From the NCBI GenBank assembly GCA_934539245.1, contig CAKTCK010000002.1, positions 1 through 64,000 on the forward strand: DNA of 64,000 nt, in the 5' to 3' direction. The stretch comes from an uncultured Faecalibacterium sp. (GTDB lineage Bacteria > Bacillota > Clostridia > Oscillospirales > Ruminococcaceae). Positions within the stretch are counted from its first letter, which is position 1; every line of letters begins with the position of its first letter. Position numbers and translations under genes: made by a program. This document shows, one piece after another, positions 1-8,485 of this stretch. Under the pieces are notes generated by a model. The model ran no database searches, was not told the origin of the DNA, and saw only the letters and a list, made by a program, of their open reading frames with translations.

Positions 1-1203
1 TTGCCCCGTGATCTGTACCATGGCAAGGGCGCTTTGGAAGCGCTGAAGTCCTTCACCGGCAAAAAGGCAATGATCTGCGTTGGCGGCGGCTCCATGAAGC
101 GCTTCGGCTTCTTGGATCGTGCTGTGGACTACCTGAAGGAAGCCGGCATGGAAGTGGAGCTGTTTGAGGGCATCGAACCCGATCCCTCCGTGGAGACCGT
201 TATGCGCGGTGCCGAAGCCATGCTGAAGTTTGAGCCCGACTGGATCATCGCCATGGGCGGCGGCTCTCCCATCGACGCAGCCAAGGCCATGTGGATCAAG
301 TACGAGTACCCCGAGATCACCTTTGAGGAGATGTGCAAGGTGTTCGGCATTCCGCCGCTGCGCCGCAAGGCACACTTCTGTGCTATTTCCTCCACCTCCG
401 GCACTGCCACCGAGGTGACCGCTTTCTCCATCATCACCGACTACCAGAAGGGCATCAAGTACCCCATCGCGGACTTCGAGATCACCCCGGACGTGGCGAT
501 CGTTGACCCCGATCTGGCTGAGACCATGCCCAAAAAGCTGGTTGCCCACACCGGTATGGATGCCATGACCCATGCTGTGGAGGCTTATGTTTCTACCGCT
601 CACTGCGACTATACCGATCCGCTGGCCATCTTTGCCATCCGCATGATCCAGGGCGATCTGGTGGACAGCTACAACGGCGATATGTCCAAGCGCGACTCCA
701 TGCACAACGCCCAGTGCCTTGCCGGTATGGCGTTCTCCAACGCACTGCTGGGCATCGTGCACTCCATGGCACACAAGACCGGCGCTGCCTTTGCAGACTA
801 CGGTGCACACATTATCCACGGCGCTGCTAACGCCATGTACCTGCCCAAGGTCATCGCTTTCAACGCAAAAGACCCCGAGGCAAAGAAGCGTTACGGCGTC
901 ATCGCCGACGAGATGAAGCTGGGCGGTGCAAACGATGACGAAAAAGTCAAGCTGCTCATCGAGTACCTGCGCGGCATGAACGACGCGCTGAACATCCCCC
1001 ACTGCATCCAGCACTACGGCCCAGACTCCTACCCCACCGAGCAGGGCTTTGTGCCGGAGGAAGTGTTCCTCGAGCGTCTGCCCGAGATTGCCAAGAACGC
1101 CATCGCTGACGCCTGCACCGGCTCCAACCCCCGCCAGCCCAGTCAGGAAGAGATGGAAAAGCTGCTCAAGTGCTGCTACTACGACACTGAGGTGGATTTC
1201 TGA
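1..1203 (+). CDS. Iron-containing alcohol dehydrogenase, 5' end cut by the window
   Basis: Group III Fe-dependent NAD(P) alcohol dehydrogenase, expected to interconvert an aldehyde and an alcohol in the cytoplasm as a fermentative redox sink. The frame is open from base 1 (TTG). Family members usually have a few more N-terminal residues, so the true start is probably just outside the window. Visible are glycine-rich nucleotide-site motifs at residues 28-31 (GGGS) and 86-92 (GGGSPID). The likely metal ligands are Asp187, His191 (GMDAMTH), His254 (HSMAH) and His273 (HGAANA). About 400 aa fits a stand-alone enzyme rather than the C-terminal half of AdhE, though the upstream gene cannot be seen. 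A strong terminator follows. The substrate cannot be inferred. Confidence 0.9.
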   Translation: MPRDLYHGKGALEALKSFTGKKAMICVGGGSMKRFGFLDRAVDYLKEAGMEVELFEGIEPDPSVETVMRGAEAMLKFEPDWIIAMGGGSPIDAAKAMWIKYEYPEITFEEMCKVFGIPPLRRKAHFCAISSTSGTATEVTAFSIITDYQKGIKYPIADFEITPDVAIVDPDLAETMPKKLVAHTGMDAMTHAVEAYVSTAHCDYTDPLAIFAIRMIQGDLVDSYNGDMSKRDSMHNAQCLAGMAFSNALLGIVHSMAHKTGAAFADYGAHIIHGAANAMYLPKVIAFNAKDPEAKKRYGVIADEMKLGGANDDEKVKLLIEYLRGMNDALNIPHCIQHYGPDSYPTEQGFVPEEVFLERLPEIAKNAIADACTGSNPRQPSQEEMEKLLKCCYYDTEVDF

Positions 1204-1240
1204 TCCGTCCTTTCTTTATTACACCTCTTTCCCTATGGTC

Positions 1241-1281
1241 AAAAGCCCCGCAGTGCACAGCGCCCTGCGGGGCTTTTGCCT
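1241..1281 (+). terminator. Rho-independent terminator of the alcohol dehydrogenase gene
   Basis: A perfect 13-bp stem AAAAGCCCCGCAG / CTGCGGGGCTTTT (1241-1253 with 1265-1277) is followed by a T-rich run, 38 bases after the stop codon. Confidence 0.9.
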
Positions 1282-1402
1282 TTTCCGGCGCAGGCTGTGA
1301 TTGTGGGTATCCCCCTGTTGTATCCTATCCAAAGTGTAATAACTCTGCAATAAAATATGATTTGTTGATTAAAACAGGCCATTTGCGTGCTCGTTCACGA
1401 AA

Positions 1403-1421
1403 TGTTAATAATATATTAACA
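1403..1421. promoter_or_regulatory. Perfect AT-rich palindrome upstream of the tat operon
   Basis: TGTTAATAATATATTAACA is a perfect 7-bp inverted repeat around AATAT. It is the only obvious regulator-like site in the 364-base gap between the alcohol dehydrogenase and the first tat gene. It lies about 150 bases before that start. The two halves resemble TTAACA-type half-sites, as used by Rex, but the spacing is not that of the known Rex consensus, so no regulator is assigned. The rest of the gap holds only the adh terminator and unremarkable sequence. Confidence 0.45.
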
Positions 1422-1567
1422 TTCAGTACACCACTTTTCGGTATACATAGGGCAACAAAGGCGCGCAGTGCGCCGAATCCCCGCCAAAAAGGGCAAAAAG
1501 GCACAAACCGCTGTGGTGTGCGGCGAGTCTTGGAAATGCCCTTGGTACAGGAAAGGAAACGTTACTT

Positions 1568-2119
1568 ATGAAAATTGGTTTTTGGGAACTTATCGTCATC
1601 GTCATTGTGGCGTTTGTGTTCATCGGCCCGGACCAGCTGCCTGTCTACGCAAAGAAGATCGGCAAGATGCTCCGCGAGCTGAAGAAATACACCGGCGCTG
1701 CTTCTGAGGAGATCCAGAAAAACGTGGTGGAGCCCCTGAACGAGATCCAGGCACCCCTGAAAGAGGCTGTTGCCCCTCTGACCGATATCAAGAAGGATAT
1801 CGACAGCAGCATGCGGGACGTGACTAAGAGCTTTACCGGCATTGGCAAGACCAGCAAGGAGGAAGCCGCCAAGAAGCAGGCCGAGACTGAGGAGGTCACC
1901 GACCTGACCGAGGACACCGTGGAGGAGCTGCCCGAGCAGCCCGCCGAAGCCCCGGCTGAAACTGCTGAAGTCGCTGAGGCTCCTGCCGAAAAGCCGGAGC
2001 AGCCCGCTGCCGTGGCCGCACAGCCTGCCGCTGAGCCGGTTGCTGCCCCTGTGCAGGAAGCCCCTGCCGCAGCTGAAGCGGCTGTCGAAGCTGCACCCGC
2101 TGAGGAAGCAAAGGTGTAA
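1568..2119 (+). CDS. TatA/TatB-like twin-arginine translocase subunit with long A/P/E-rich tail
   Basis: First gene of a tat operon. One membrane helix (about residues 4-20) ends at the family motif FIGPDQLP and is followed by an amphipathic helix, the TatA/TatB/Hcf106 fold that builds the twin-arginine export pore. From about residue 115 the protein becomes an Ala/Pro/Glu low-complexity tail, unusually long for TatA (183 aa in all) and more TatB-like. A GGAAAGGAAA ribosome site lies about 9 bases before ATG. TatA and TatC follow on the same strand. Firmicutes often use a bifunctional TatA, so whether this protein acts as TatA or TatB is inference. Confidence 0.88.
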   Translation: MKIGFWELIVIVIVAFVFIGPDQLPVYAKKIGKMLRELKKYTGAASEEIQKNVVEPLNEIQAPLKEAVAPLTDIKKDIDSSMRDVTKSFTGIGKTSKEEAAKKQAETEEVTDLTEDTVEELPEQPAEAPAETAEVAEAPAEKPEQPAAVAAQPAAEPVAAPVQEAPAAAEAAVEAAPAEEAKV

Positions 2120-2220
2120 GCGCCCCTACTTATTTATGGATGCACCCGCGCCCGCGGTTGCCAGATACATTCTGTAATACGCCCGCCACGCGGCGCGGCA
2201 AGAAAAAGGAGATCTTTATT

Positions 2221-2424
2221 ATGCGTATTGGTACTAATGAGCTGCTGATCATTCTGGTCGTCGTTCTGCTGATCTTTGGACCCAAGAACCTGCCGAAGCT
2301 GGGCAAGATGTTCGGTAAGACCATCAATGGCTTCAAGAAGGGCATGGAGGACGAGGAGACTGAGGAAAAGACCGAGGAAAAGACCGAGAAGAAAGCCGTT
2401 AAGAAGGACGAAGACGAGGAGTAA
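2221..2424 (+). CDS. tatA: Sec-independent protein translocase TatA
   Basis: A 67-aa minimal TatA: membrane helix at about residues 6-20, the FGPKNLP hinge at about 19-25, an amphipathic helix, and then a strongly charged Glu/Lys tail. It oligomerises at the membrane to let folded twin-arginine substrates pass. The ATG at 2221 is chosen because AAGGAG lies about 9 bases upstream. The frame stays open further upstream, but that part looks non-coding. Two bases separate it from tatC, so they are surely co-transcribed and probably translationally coupled. Confidence 0.93.
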   Translation: MRIGTNELLIILVVVLLIFGPKNLPKLGKMFGKTINGFKKGMEDEETEEKTEEKTEKKAVKKDEDEE

Positions 2425-2426
2425 TT

Positions 2427-3230
2427 GTGGCTACAAACAAAAAGCGCAAAAAGAAAGCCGAAGTCATGGCAGAGGACGGCAGCATGACGCTGACCGGCCA
2501 TCTGAAAGAACTGCGGAACCGGCTCATCATCTGCGCGGTGGTGTTTGTGGTGGGCGTAGTGGTCTCGCTGGCGTATGCTGACCGTCTGATTGATCTGCTT
2601 ACCTCCATGGGCCGCGACTTTTACCAGTTCGTGTCCATTGCCCCGCAGGAAAAGCTGATGCAGTATTTCCGGGTGTCCATTCTGGCCGGTGTGGTGGTAA
2701 CGGTGCCTGTGGCCTTTTACAACATCTACGCCTTTGCAAAGCCGGGCCTGAAAAAGAGCGAGAGCGCCTTTTTCAAGCTGGTCATGCTGCTGGGTCTGAT
2801 CCTGTTCTGCGTGGGTGTGCTGTTCGCCTATAAGCTCATGATGCCGTTCATGCTGCGGTTCCTCAGCACCGGCATTGAGGGTGCAGAGTACATCCAGACC
2901 ACCACCAGTATCGAAAGCTACGTCAACCTCTGCCTGACCATGTTCATCATCTTTGGCTGTGTGTTCGAGATGCCGCTGATCACCATCATCCTCTCCAAGA
3001 TGGGCATCATCAACCCGCAGATCCTCAAGCAGGTGCGCGGCGTAGCCATCGTGGTCATCTTCTTCATCGCCGCCGTGGTCACCCCGCCGGACATCGTGTC
3101 CCAGTGCATGGTGGCTGGCCCCATGGTGTTGCTGTACTTTGTCAGCATCTTCCTGAGCGGCATCTTCTATAAGCCGCGCGATACGGAGGAAGACGACGAG
3201 GACGAGGAAGAAGAGGAGAGCGAGGACTGA
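2427..3230 (+). CDS. tatC: Sec-independent protein translocase TatC
   Basis: Six-helix receptor of the Tat system that binds the twin-arginine signal and nucleates the translocon. Seen: the conserved N-terminal HLKELRNRLI before helix 1, six hydrophobic segments, the FEMPL motif in helix 4, and a very acidic C-terminal tail of about 15 residues. GTG at 2427 is used because GAGGAG inside the end of tatA sits 6 bases upstream. An ATG 13 codons in is possible but has no such site. 267 aa is a normal TatC length. A terminator follows. A twin-arginine alkaline phosphatase at 10.6 kb is a likely client. Confidence 0.95.
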   Translation: MATNKKRKKKAEVMAEDGSMTLTGHLKELRNRLIICAVVFVVGVVVSLAYADRLIDLLTSMGRDFYQFVSIAPQEKLMQYFRVSILAGVVVTVPVAFYNIYAFAKPGLKKSESAFFKLVMLLGLILFCVGVLFAYKLMMPFMLRFLSTGIEGAEYIQTTTSIESYVNLCLTMFIIFGCVFEMPLITIILSKMGIINPQILKQVRGVAIVVIFFIAAVVTPPDIVSQCMVAGPMVLLYFVSIFLSGIFYKPRDTEEDDEDEEEEESED

Positions 3231-3265
3231 TCCCGCTTCCGTTCCGGTTTTTATCAACTGAACCA

Positions 3266-3301
3266 AAAGCCGCTGCACCTGACCGTGCGGCGGCTTTTTT
3301 G
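3266..3301 (+). terminator. Terminator of the tat operon
   Basis: Stem AAAGCCGCTGCAC pairs with GTGCGGCGGCTTT (one G-T wobble) and runs into TTTTTT, 35 bases past the tatC stop. Confidence 0.9.
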
Positions 3302-3309
3302 TGTAATGG

Positions 3310-3465
3310 ATGACGTGCGGCAAAGGCCGTTTTCCTCTACGACTCTTCTCGTGAAAATGGGGTACAGAAACGCCCGCAGGCGTTTCTGTACCCCGAACTC
3401 TTAAATAGAATTTCCACTGAATAAGCCCGGAGCACACGCGGAGGGCATTTCAAATCCGTCTGTGC
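3310..3465 (-). repeat. Structured intergenic repeat, copy A
   Basis: Read on the minus strand this shares an ordered set of blocks with the copies near 13.4, 31.5 and 46.2 kb: a GATTTGAAATGC-CTCCGCG block, a TCAGTGGAAA block, then a hairpin and an ATTTTCACG block. The hairpin is a perfect 16-bp stem (3359-3374 with 3379-3394; GGGGTACAGAAACGCC on the plus strand). Its loop is CGCA on the plus strand, TGCG on the minus strand. It lies between two plus-strand genes in the orientation that could not terminate either. With the tat terminator it fills the 304-base gap. Confidence 0.75.
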
Positions 3466-3467
3466 AC

Positions 3468-3497
3468 TGGACAATCACCCCCTGTTCGCGGTATACT
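3468..3497 (+). promoter_or_regulatory. Predicted promoter of the LRR/VWA/MoxR operon
   Basis: TGGACA, an 18-base spacer and TATACT, 38 bases before the first ATG of the operon. Confidence 0.6.
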
Positions 3498-3534
3498 GAA
3501 AGCTGAATGAAATGCAAAAAAACGAGGTCGCAGT

Positions 3535-4635
3535 ATGGTGGAACAGGCAAACGAACTGATATTGGATATCTTGCCCCTTTCGGCACAGACGGCACGGCTG
3601 GTGCGGGTGTACGGCACAGCGCCCTGCGTGGTGCTGCCGGGCACTCTGCCCGCCCCCGCGGGCGGCAGCCTTGCCCTGACCGAGCTGGGCGACTACTGCT
3701 TTTCCGAAAAGCCCCGCAGCCTGCCTGCACCGGATGCCCTTTGCCGCTATGCAGTAAGCGCGGACGGCACGGTGCGGCTGACCCGGGCGTTTGGGCAGAC
3801 GGTGGGGCAAAAACCCGCCCGCCGGTACGATTTTGACCTTGACGCCACGGCAGCGGAGGAAGCAGAACTGCATCCGGTGTGCGGCAGCTTTTTGGAGGAA
3901 GTCACCCTGCCGGACAGCGTACAGGTCATTGGCAGCTGTGCCTTTTACAACTGCCGCAGCCTGCGCCTGCTCACCGTGGGCAGCAGCAGCCTGACCGTGG
4001 GCAGCGATGTATTTTTGAACTGCTTTGCGCTGGAAACTCTGCGGGTGCAGGCCGCACCGGAGCAGCCAACCGGGCTGTTTGCACTGGTGAACAACATCAC
4101 CGAGGCGGTGCAGGCGCAGTTTTGGCCCGCCGATGCCCCCGCGCCGCTGGCGGCGCTGTGGTACCCCGCCTACTGGGAGGACATCGAGGAGACCCCCGCC
4201 CACATCCTGCTGCACACCTTTTCCGGGCAGGGATACCATTACCGGCAGTGTTTCCTCGACAATAAATTCCTCCCGGCAGAATATGATGCCATCTTCCCGC
4301 AGGGGCACGATGCCGATGACGCCACCATTATGGCGCTGCTCTGCTTTGCCCGCCTGCGGTACCCGTGGCAGCTGACCGAAGCTGCCACCGGGCACTACCG
4401 GGCGTTTCTGGCAGCCAACACCGACCGGGTGTTCGCCCGCCTTTTAAAGGCGCAGGACACCGACAGCATCCGCGCCCTGCTGGCGCTGGACGTGCTGGAC
4501 AAAGCCGCTTTTGCGTCCGCCGCCGCCCTTGCCGCCAAGGCAGAGAACGCCGCCGCTGCCGCCCTGCTGGCAGACGCAGAACACAAAAAATATGCCCCCC
4601 AGCCCAAAAAACAGCGGTACGATTTTGATTTTTGA
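3535..4635 (+). CDS. Leucine-rich-repeat (BspA-like) cytoplasmic protein of a MoxR/VWA operon
   Basis: 366 aa with no signal peptide or membrane helix. Residues about 121-172 hold two BspA-type leucine-rich repeats (LPDSVQVIGSCAFYNC, then a VGSDVFLNCFALETL unit). The N-terminal region and the C-terminal 170 residues, which end in an Ala-rich helix and a RYDFDF tail, match no family I recognise. RYDFDL also occurs near residue 98, so the tail repeats an internal motif. It is followed 14 bases later by a VWA protein and then a MoxR ATPase, so it is probably a partner or substrate adaptor of that machine. ATG at 3535 follows a weak GAGGTC site. Confidence 0.75.
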   Translation: MVEQANELILDILPLSAQTARLVRVYGTAPCVVLPGTLPAPAGGSLALTELGDYCFSEKPRSLPAPDALCRYAVSADGTVRLTRAFGQTVGQKPARRYDFDLDATAAEEAELHPVCGSFLEEVTLPDSVQVIGSCAFYNCRSLRLLTVGSSSLTVGSDVFLNCFALETLRVQAAPEQPTGLFALVNNITEAVQAQFWPADAPAPLAALWYPAYWEDIEETPAHILLHTFSGQGYHYRQCFLDNKFLPAEYDAIFPQGHDADDATIMALLCFARLRYPWQLTEAATGHYRAFLAANTDRVFARLLKAQDTDSIRALLALDVLDKAAFASAAALAAKAENAAAAALLADAEHKKYAPQPKKQRYDFDF

Positions 4636-4649
4636 GAGGTGACCACACG

Positions 4650-6080
4650 TTGCCAAAGGAAAAATTTTTCGACCCCCGCAAGCCCTTCCAGTCCCAGCGG
4701 CCGGAGACCCACGAGGAGTGGCAGGCGCGCATGGGCGGCGAGGTGCTGGCGGTGGTGCGCAGCGGGCTGTATCTGGATTTCCGGTTTCTGGATATGGCAC
4801 TCAGCGCCCTGACCCCCGCCCCGGACGAGCGCTGCCGGGTGCTGGCTACGGACGGACAGACCCTGTATTACCAGCCGCAGCGCCTGTTGCAGCTCTATCA
4901 GGAGAACCCAAAATATCTCAATCGGCTGTATCTGCACACCATCTTCCACTGCGTATTCCGGCATTTGTGGCTGAAGGGTCGCCGGGAGCCGCAGCTGTGG
5001 AGCCTTGCGTGTGATATCGCGGTGGAAAATGTCATCGACAGCTTACAGCGCAAAAGCGTGATGCGCCCGCTGACCTATGTGCGGCAGAACGCTTACCGGC
5101 AGATCACCGCCGAGGAAAAGGTGGTGGCGGCAGCCCCGGTGTATCGCTGGCTCACCCGGCAGACGCCCGGCGTGCTGCGGCAGCTGGAGCGGGAGTTCGT
5201 CACCGACGACCACCGCCTGTGGCCGAAGGATGCCCCGGAGCAGCCCCAGCAGATGCCCACCCCTTTGCCGCAGAAAACGTGGCAGAAGATCGGGGAGCGG
5301 ATGCAGACTGAGCTGGACCTGCGGGACAAGGAGGCAGGCGAGGGCACCGATGCCTTGAAGCAGCAGGTGAAAGCCGCCAACCGCAGCCGCCGCAGCTACA
5401 AGGACTTTCTGCGCCGGTTCTGCGTCCTGCGCGAGGAAGTGAAGCTGGACCTGGACGAGTTTGACCTGAACTTCTACACCTACGGCCTTTCGGTGTACGG
5501 CAACCTGCCCCTGATCGAGCCGCTGGAAAGCCGGGAGAGCAAAAAGATCGAAGAGCTGGCGCTGGTCATCGACACCAGCTACTCCACCTCCGGCGAGCTG
5601 GTGCGCGCCTTTCTGGCCGAGACCTACACCCTGCTGAAAGGGCGGGAGAACTTTTTCCACCGCATGAACCTGCACCTGATTCAGGCCGACAACGCCGTGC
5701 GGCAGGATATCCTCATCCGCAACGAGGACGAACTCATCCACGCCATGAACCACTTTGAGCTGCGGGGCGGCGGCGGAACGGACTTCCGCCCGGCGTTTGC
5801 ATATGTGGACCAGCTTTGCGCCGAAAAGAAGTTTTCGAACCTGCGCGGCCTGCTGTACTTCACCGACGGCATGGGCACCTACCCGGCGCGGCGCCCCGGC
5901 TACGATACCGCCTTCCTCTTTTTAGGGGAGCGGTTCGACGATGCCAACGTGCCGCCGTGGGCAATGAAGGTGGTACTGGACGAAGAAGAATTTACCGGTG
6001 CGGCAGCCCGCCCCGCCAGCGCCCTTGCGGACGCTCTGGCCGAGGAGGACGACTTGTACCGCGAGCTGAACAACTCCTGA
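4650..6080 (+). CDS. DUF2201/VWA-like protein (putative metallopeptidase-like)
   Basis: The C-terminal half is a von Willebrand A domain with an intact metal site start, DTSYS at residues 308-312, and GGGGTDF later. The N-terminal half resembles the DUF2201 putative metallopeptidase region. Where that family has HExxH, this protein reads H96-T-I-F-H100 with His105 further on. The catalytic Glu is replaced by Thr, so proteolysis is doubtful. TTG at 4650 is preferred over a TTG six codons upstream because GAGGTGA sits 7 bases before it. In MoxR systems the VWA protein works with the AAA+ ATPase encoded next, in assembly or metal insertion; the target is unknown. Confidence 0.82.
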   Translation: MPKEKFFDPRKPFQSQRPETHEEWQARMGGEVLAVVRSGLYLDFRFLDMALSALTPAPDERCRVLATDGQTLYYQPQRLLQLYQENPKYLNRLYLHTIFHCVFRHLWLKGRREPQLWSLACDIAVENVIDSLQRKSVMRPLTYVRQNAYRQITAEEKVVAAAPVYRWLTRQTPGVLRQLEREFVTDDHRLWPKDAPEQPQQMPTPLPQKTWQKIGERMQTELDLRDKEAGEGTDALKQQVKAANRSRRSYKDFLRRFCVLREEVKLDLDEFDLNFYTYGLSVYGNLPLIEPLESRESKKIEELALVIDTSYSTSGELVRAFLAETYTLLKGRENFFHRMNLHLIQADNAVRQDILIRNEDELIHAMNHFELRGGGGTDFRPAFAYVDQLCAEKKFSNLRGLLYFTDGMGTYPARRPGYDTAFLFLGERFDDANVPPWAMKVVLDEEEFTGAAARPASALADALAEEDDLYRELNNS

Positions 6081-6097
6081 CAAGAGGGGGAAACATT

Positions 6098-7636
6098 ATG
6101 AACATCAAACGTGCCAAGGAAGAGATCGAGCATACCGTAAAAGCCTACCTTGCCAAGGATGCGCTGGGCGAATACGCCATTCCCGCCATCCGGCAGCGCC
6201 CCATCCTGCTGATGGGCCCTCCGGGCATTGGCAAAACGCAGGTAATGGAGCAGGTGGCCCGGGAGTGCGGGGTGGCGCTGGTGGCCTACACCATCACCCA
6301 CCACACCCGCCAGAGCGCCGTGGGTCTGCCCTTTATCCGGCAGCGCCACTACGGCGATAAAGACGTGTCCGTGACCGAATACACCATGAGCGAGATCATC
6401 GCCAGCATCTACGCCAAAATGGAGGCCACCGGCCTTTCTGAGGGTATTCTGTTCATCGACGAGATCAACTGCGTGTCCGAGACGCTGGCACCCACCATGC
6501 TGCAATTCTTGCAGTGCAAGACCTTTGGCAATCAGGCTGTGCCTGCGGGCTGGGTCATCGTGGCGGCTGGCAACCCGCCGGAGTACAACAAGTCCGTCCG
6601 GGACTTTGATATCGTCACCCTTGACCGCGTGCGCCGCATGGACATCGAACCCGATTTGCCGGTGTGGAAGGACTACGCCCGCGCCGCCCATATCCACAGC
6701 GCCATCCTGAGCTATCTGGAACTGCATCCCCAGAGCTTCTACCAGATCAACGCGGACGTAGACGGCACCCAGTTCGTCACCGCCCGCGGCTGGGAGGATC
6801 TTTCCAATCTGCTGGACACCTACGAGGCACTGGGCTTGCAGGCAGACGAGGAGCTGATCCGGGAGTACATCCAGCACCCGAAGATTGCCGAGGACTTCTC
6901 GGCCTATCTGGATCTGTACTATAAGTACCGGGACGACTACGGCGTGGAGGAGATCCTTGCCGGGCAGGCAAAGCCCGCCGTGTTCGCACGGCTGCTGCAG
7001 GCCCCCTTTGACGAGCGGCTCAGCCTTGTCAGCCTGCTGCTGGCAGGGCTAGACACCCGCTTTACCGCCTCTTTGCAGGCAGATGCCGTGGCCGATGCCT
7101 GCTACGCCTTTTTGCGGGAGACCAAAAAGGCGCTGGCTACCCTACCGGAGGATATCCCGGACGGCTCCGCAGAGCTGTTCAGCCAGCAGATCAAGGACTA
7201 CGAGACGGAGACCCAGCAAAAGCGCGATGCCGGGCTGCTGGGCAAGGCAGAGCTGACCAACCGCCTGCAGGTGCAGGCTGCGCTGCACCAGTGGGAAGGC
7301 GAGCTGCGCCGCGCCAACGCCGCCGGTACGCAGGAAGCCTTTGACCTGCTGCGCAGCCAGTTCCGTGCGCTGGCAGACCAGCGCGAGACCGCCCAAAAGA
7401 CCGCTGCCGCTGCGCTGGAAGCCGCCTTTGACTTTATGGAGCAGGCCTTTGCGGAAAGTCAGGAGATGGTGGTGTTCGTCACCGAACTCACGGTGAACCC
7501 CGCCTCCCACCAGTTCCTCACCGAGAACGGCTGCGAGCGGTATTTCAAGTATAACAAGGACTTGCTGCTGGATCACCGCAAGGCGGCTTTGCAGCAGGAG
7601 CTTGCCGCCGAGCAGCGCCGTCACGGCAGCGTATAA
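6098..7636 (+). CDS. MoxR-family AAA+ ATPase
   Basis: 512 aa. Walker A is GPPGIGKT (residues 40-47) and Walker B is ILFIDEIN (Asp121, Glu122). A sensor-like VAAGNPPEYN and an arginine-rich VRRMDIEP segment follow, as in MoxR ATPases that remodel or activate protein complexes together with VWA proteins. The C-terminal 230 residues are helical, charged and coiled-coil-like, extra to the core ATPase. ATG at 6098 follows AGAGGGGG. It sits 17 bases behind the VWA gene, the usual MoxR/VWA pairing. The cargo is not known; the LRR protein in the same operon is a candidate partner. Confidence 0.88.
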   Translation: MNIKRAKEEIEHTVKAYLAKDALGEYAIPAIRQRPILLMGPPGIGKTQVMEQVARECGVALVAYTITHHTRQSAVGLPFIRQRHYGDKDVSVTEYTMSEIIASIYAKMEATGLSEGILFIDEINCVSETLAPTMLQFLQCKTFGNQAVPAGWVIVAAGNPPEYNKSVRDFDIVTLDRVRRMDIEPDLPVWKDYARAAHIHSAILSYLELHPQSFYQINADVDGTQFVTARGWEDLSNLLDTYEALGLQADEELIREYIQHPKIAEDFSAYLDLYYKYRDDYGVEEILAGQAKPAVFARLLQAPFDERLSLVSLLLAGLDTRFTASLQADAVADACYAFLRETKKALATLPEDIPDGSAELFSQQIKDYETETQQKRDAGLLGKAELTNRLQVQAALHQWEGELRRANAAGTQEAFDLLRSQFRALADQRETAQKTAAAALEAAFDFMEQAFAESQEMVVFVTELTVNPASHQFLTENGCERYFKYNKDLLLDHRKAALQQELAAEQRRHGSV

Positions 7637-7651
7637 GCTGAAACAAACAAA

Positions 7652-7697
7652 AAAACTATCTGCATCCACCCTCGGGCTTTGCAGATAGTTTTTTGTT
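7652..7697. terminator. Convergent (bidirectional) terminator
   Basis: A perfect 13-bp stem AAAACTATCTGCA / TGCAGATAGTTTT with A-rich and T-rich flanks lies between the MoxR gene and the convergent VTT gene, so it can serve both strands. Confidence 0.88.
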
Positions 7698-7712
7698 TTA
7701 TAGGGAAATATT

Positions 7713-8315
7713 TCACTCCAGATGATGCTTCTGGCAGAATTTCTTGCTTACCCAATACATCCCGCCCCACAGCAGGACTGCAAGCACAAGGTAGACCGGG
7801 TTTTTCAGGGAGCTGACCAGCGACTGCCCAAAGACAGCCATCATGGCTACCATCAAGCCCTTGCCTAAGAGGACGGTGCGCAGATAGCGCTTTTCGTCAA
7901 AGTCCGACATCCCGAAGGCAAAGTGCATGAAGGAGGTGGGAGTAAAAGGCAGCAGCGACAGCATGAACAGAGACGAGGTGTCGAAGCGGTTCACCCACTG
8001 CTGCGCCTTTTCCAGCTTGGGGGAGCGGCTGGCTACTTTCCAGAAAAAGCGCTTAACGAGCCGCCGCCAGAGCAAAAACATGATGGTGCCGCCCAGCGCC
8101 ACGCCTGCCCAGCTGTACAAAAAGCCCCACAGACCGCCGTGCGCGGCCACGTTCAGCGCCACAATAGCGATGAGCGGCAGCGGCGGAAAAAAGGACTCCA
8201 CCATCGCCAGCAGAATAGGCACAAGGGGACCAAGCCCCTCAAAGCCCGCCAGCAGCGCTTCCCAGTATTCCAGTGTTCCAAGCTGGTGTATCCAGCCCAT
8301 CAATGCGGTTTGCAT
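7713..8315 (-). CDS. VTT/DedA-like (YqaA-type) membrane protein
   Basis: 200 aa, integral membrane. The sequence fits the SNARE-associated/VTT family: a hydrophobic re-entrant region with FFPPLPLIAIVAL near the N-terminus, a G-rich helix (WAGVALGGTIMFLLWR), the LPFTPTSFMHFAFGM motif around residue 125, and C-terminal helices. Family members are implicated in phospholipid scrambling or membrane homeostasis; the exact substrate here is unknown. It runs convergent with the MoxR operon. The 170-base gap upstream holds no gene and only weak promoter-like sequence (a TATACT box on the minus strand). Confidence 0.8.
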   Translation of the reverse strand: MQTALMGWIHQLGTLEYWEALLAGFEGLGPLVPILLAMVESFFPPLPLIAIVALNVAAHGGLWGFLYSWAGVALGGTIMFLLWRRLVKRFFWKVASRSPKLEKAQQWVNRFDTSSLFMLSLLPFTPTSFMHFAFGMSDFDEKRYLRTVLLGKGLMVAMMAVFGQSLVSSLKNPVYLVLAVLLWGGMYWVSKKFCQKHHLE

Positions 8316-8485
8316 CCTTTGTCCGATCCCTTTCTGTGCAGCCGGTGCCGGGGCGTTCCCGGGCAGGCTGCATCATGCTTAGTATATCCATTCTCTATGA
8401 CAGAGCCGTGAACAGAGTGTGCATTTTTCGACACGTTCTGTGCTCTGCTATCTATACTACGAAACGGAAGGGGATTTTCCTGCTT

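Noticed and set aside
1403..1421. Rex repressor site
   Set aside because: The half-sites resemble TTAACA, but the gap between them is 7 bases, not the expected spacing, so a Rex assignment is not justified.
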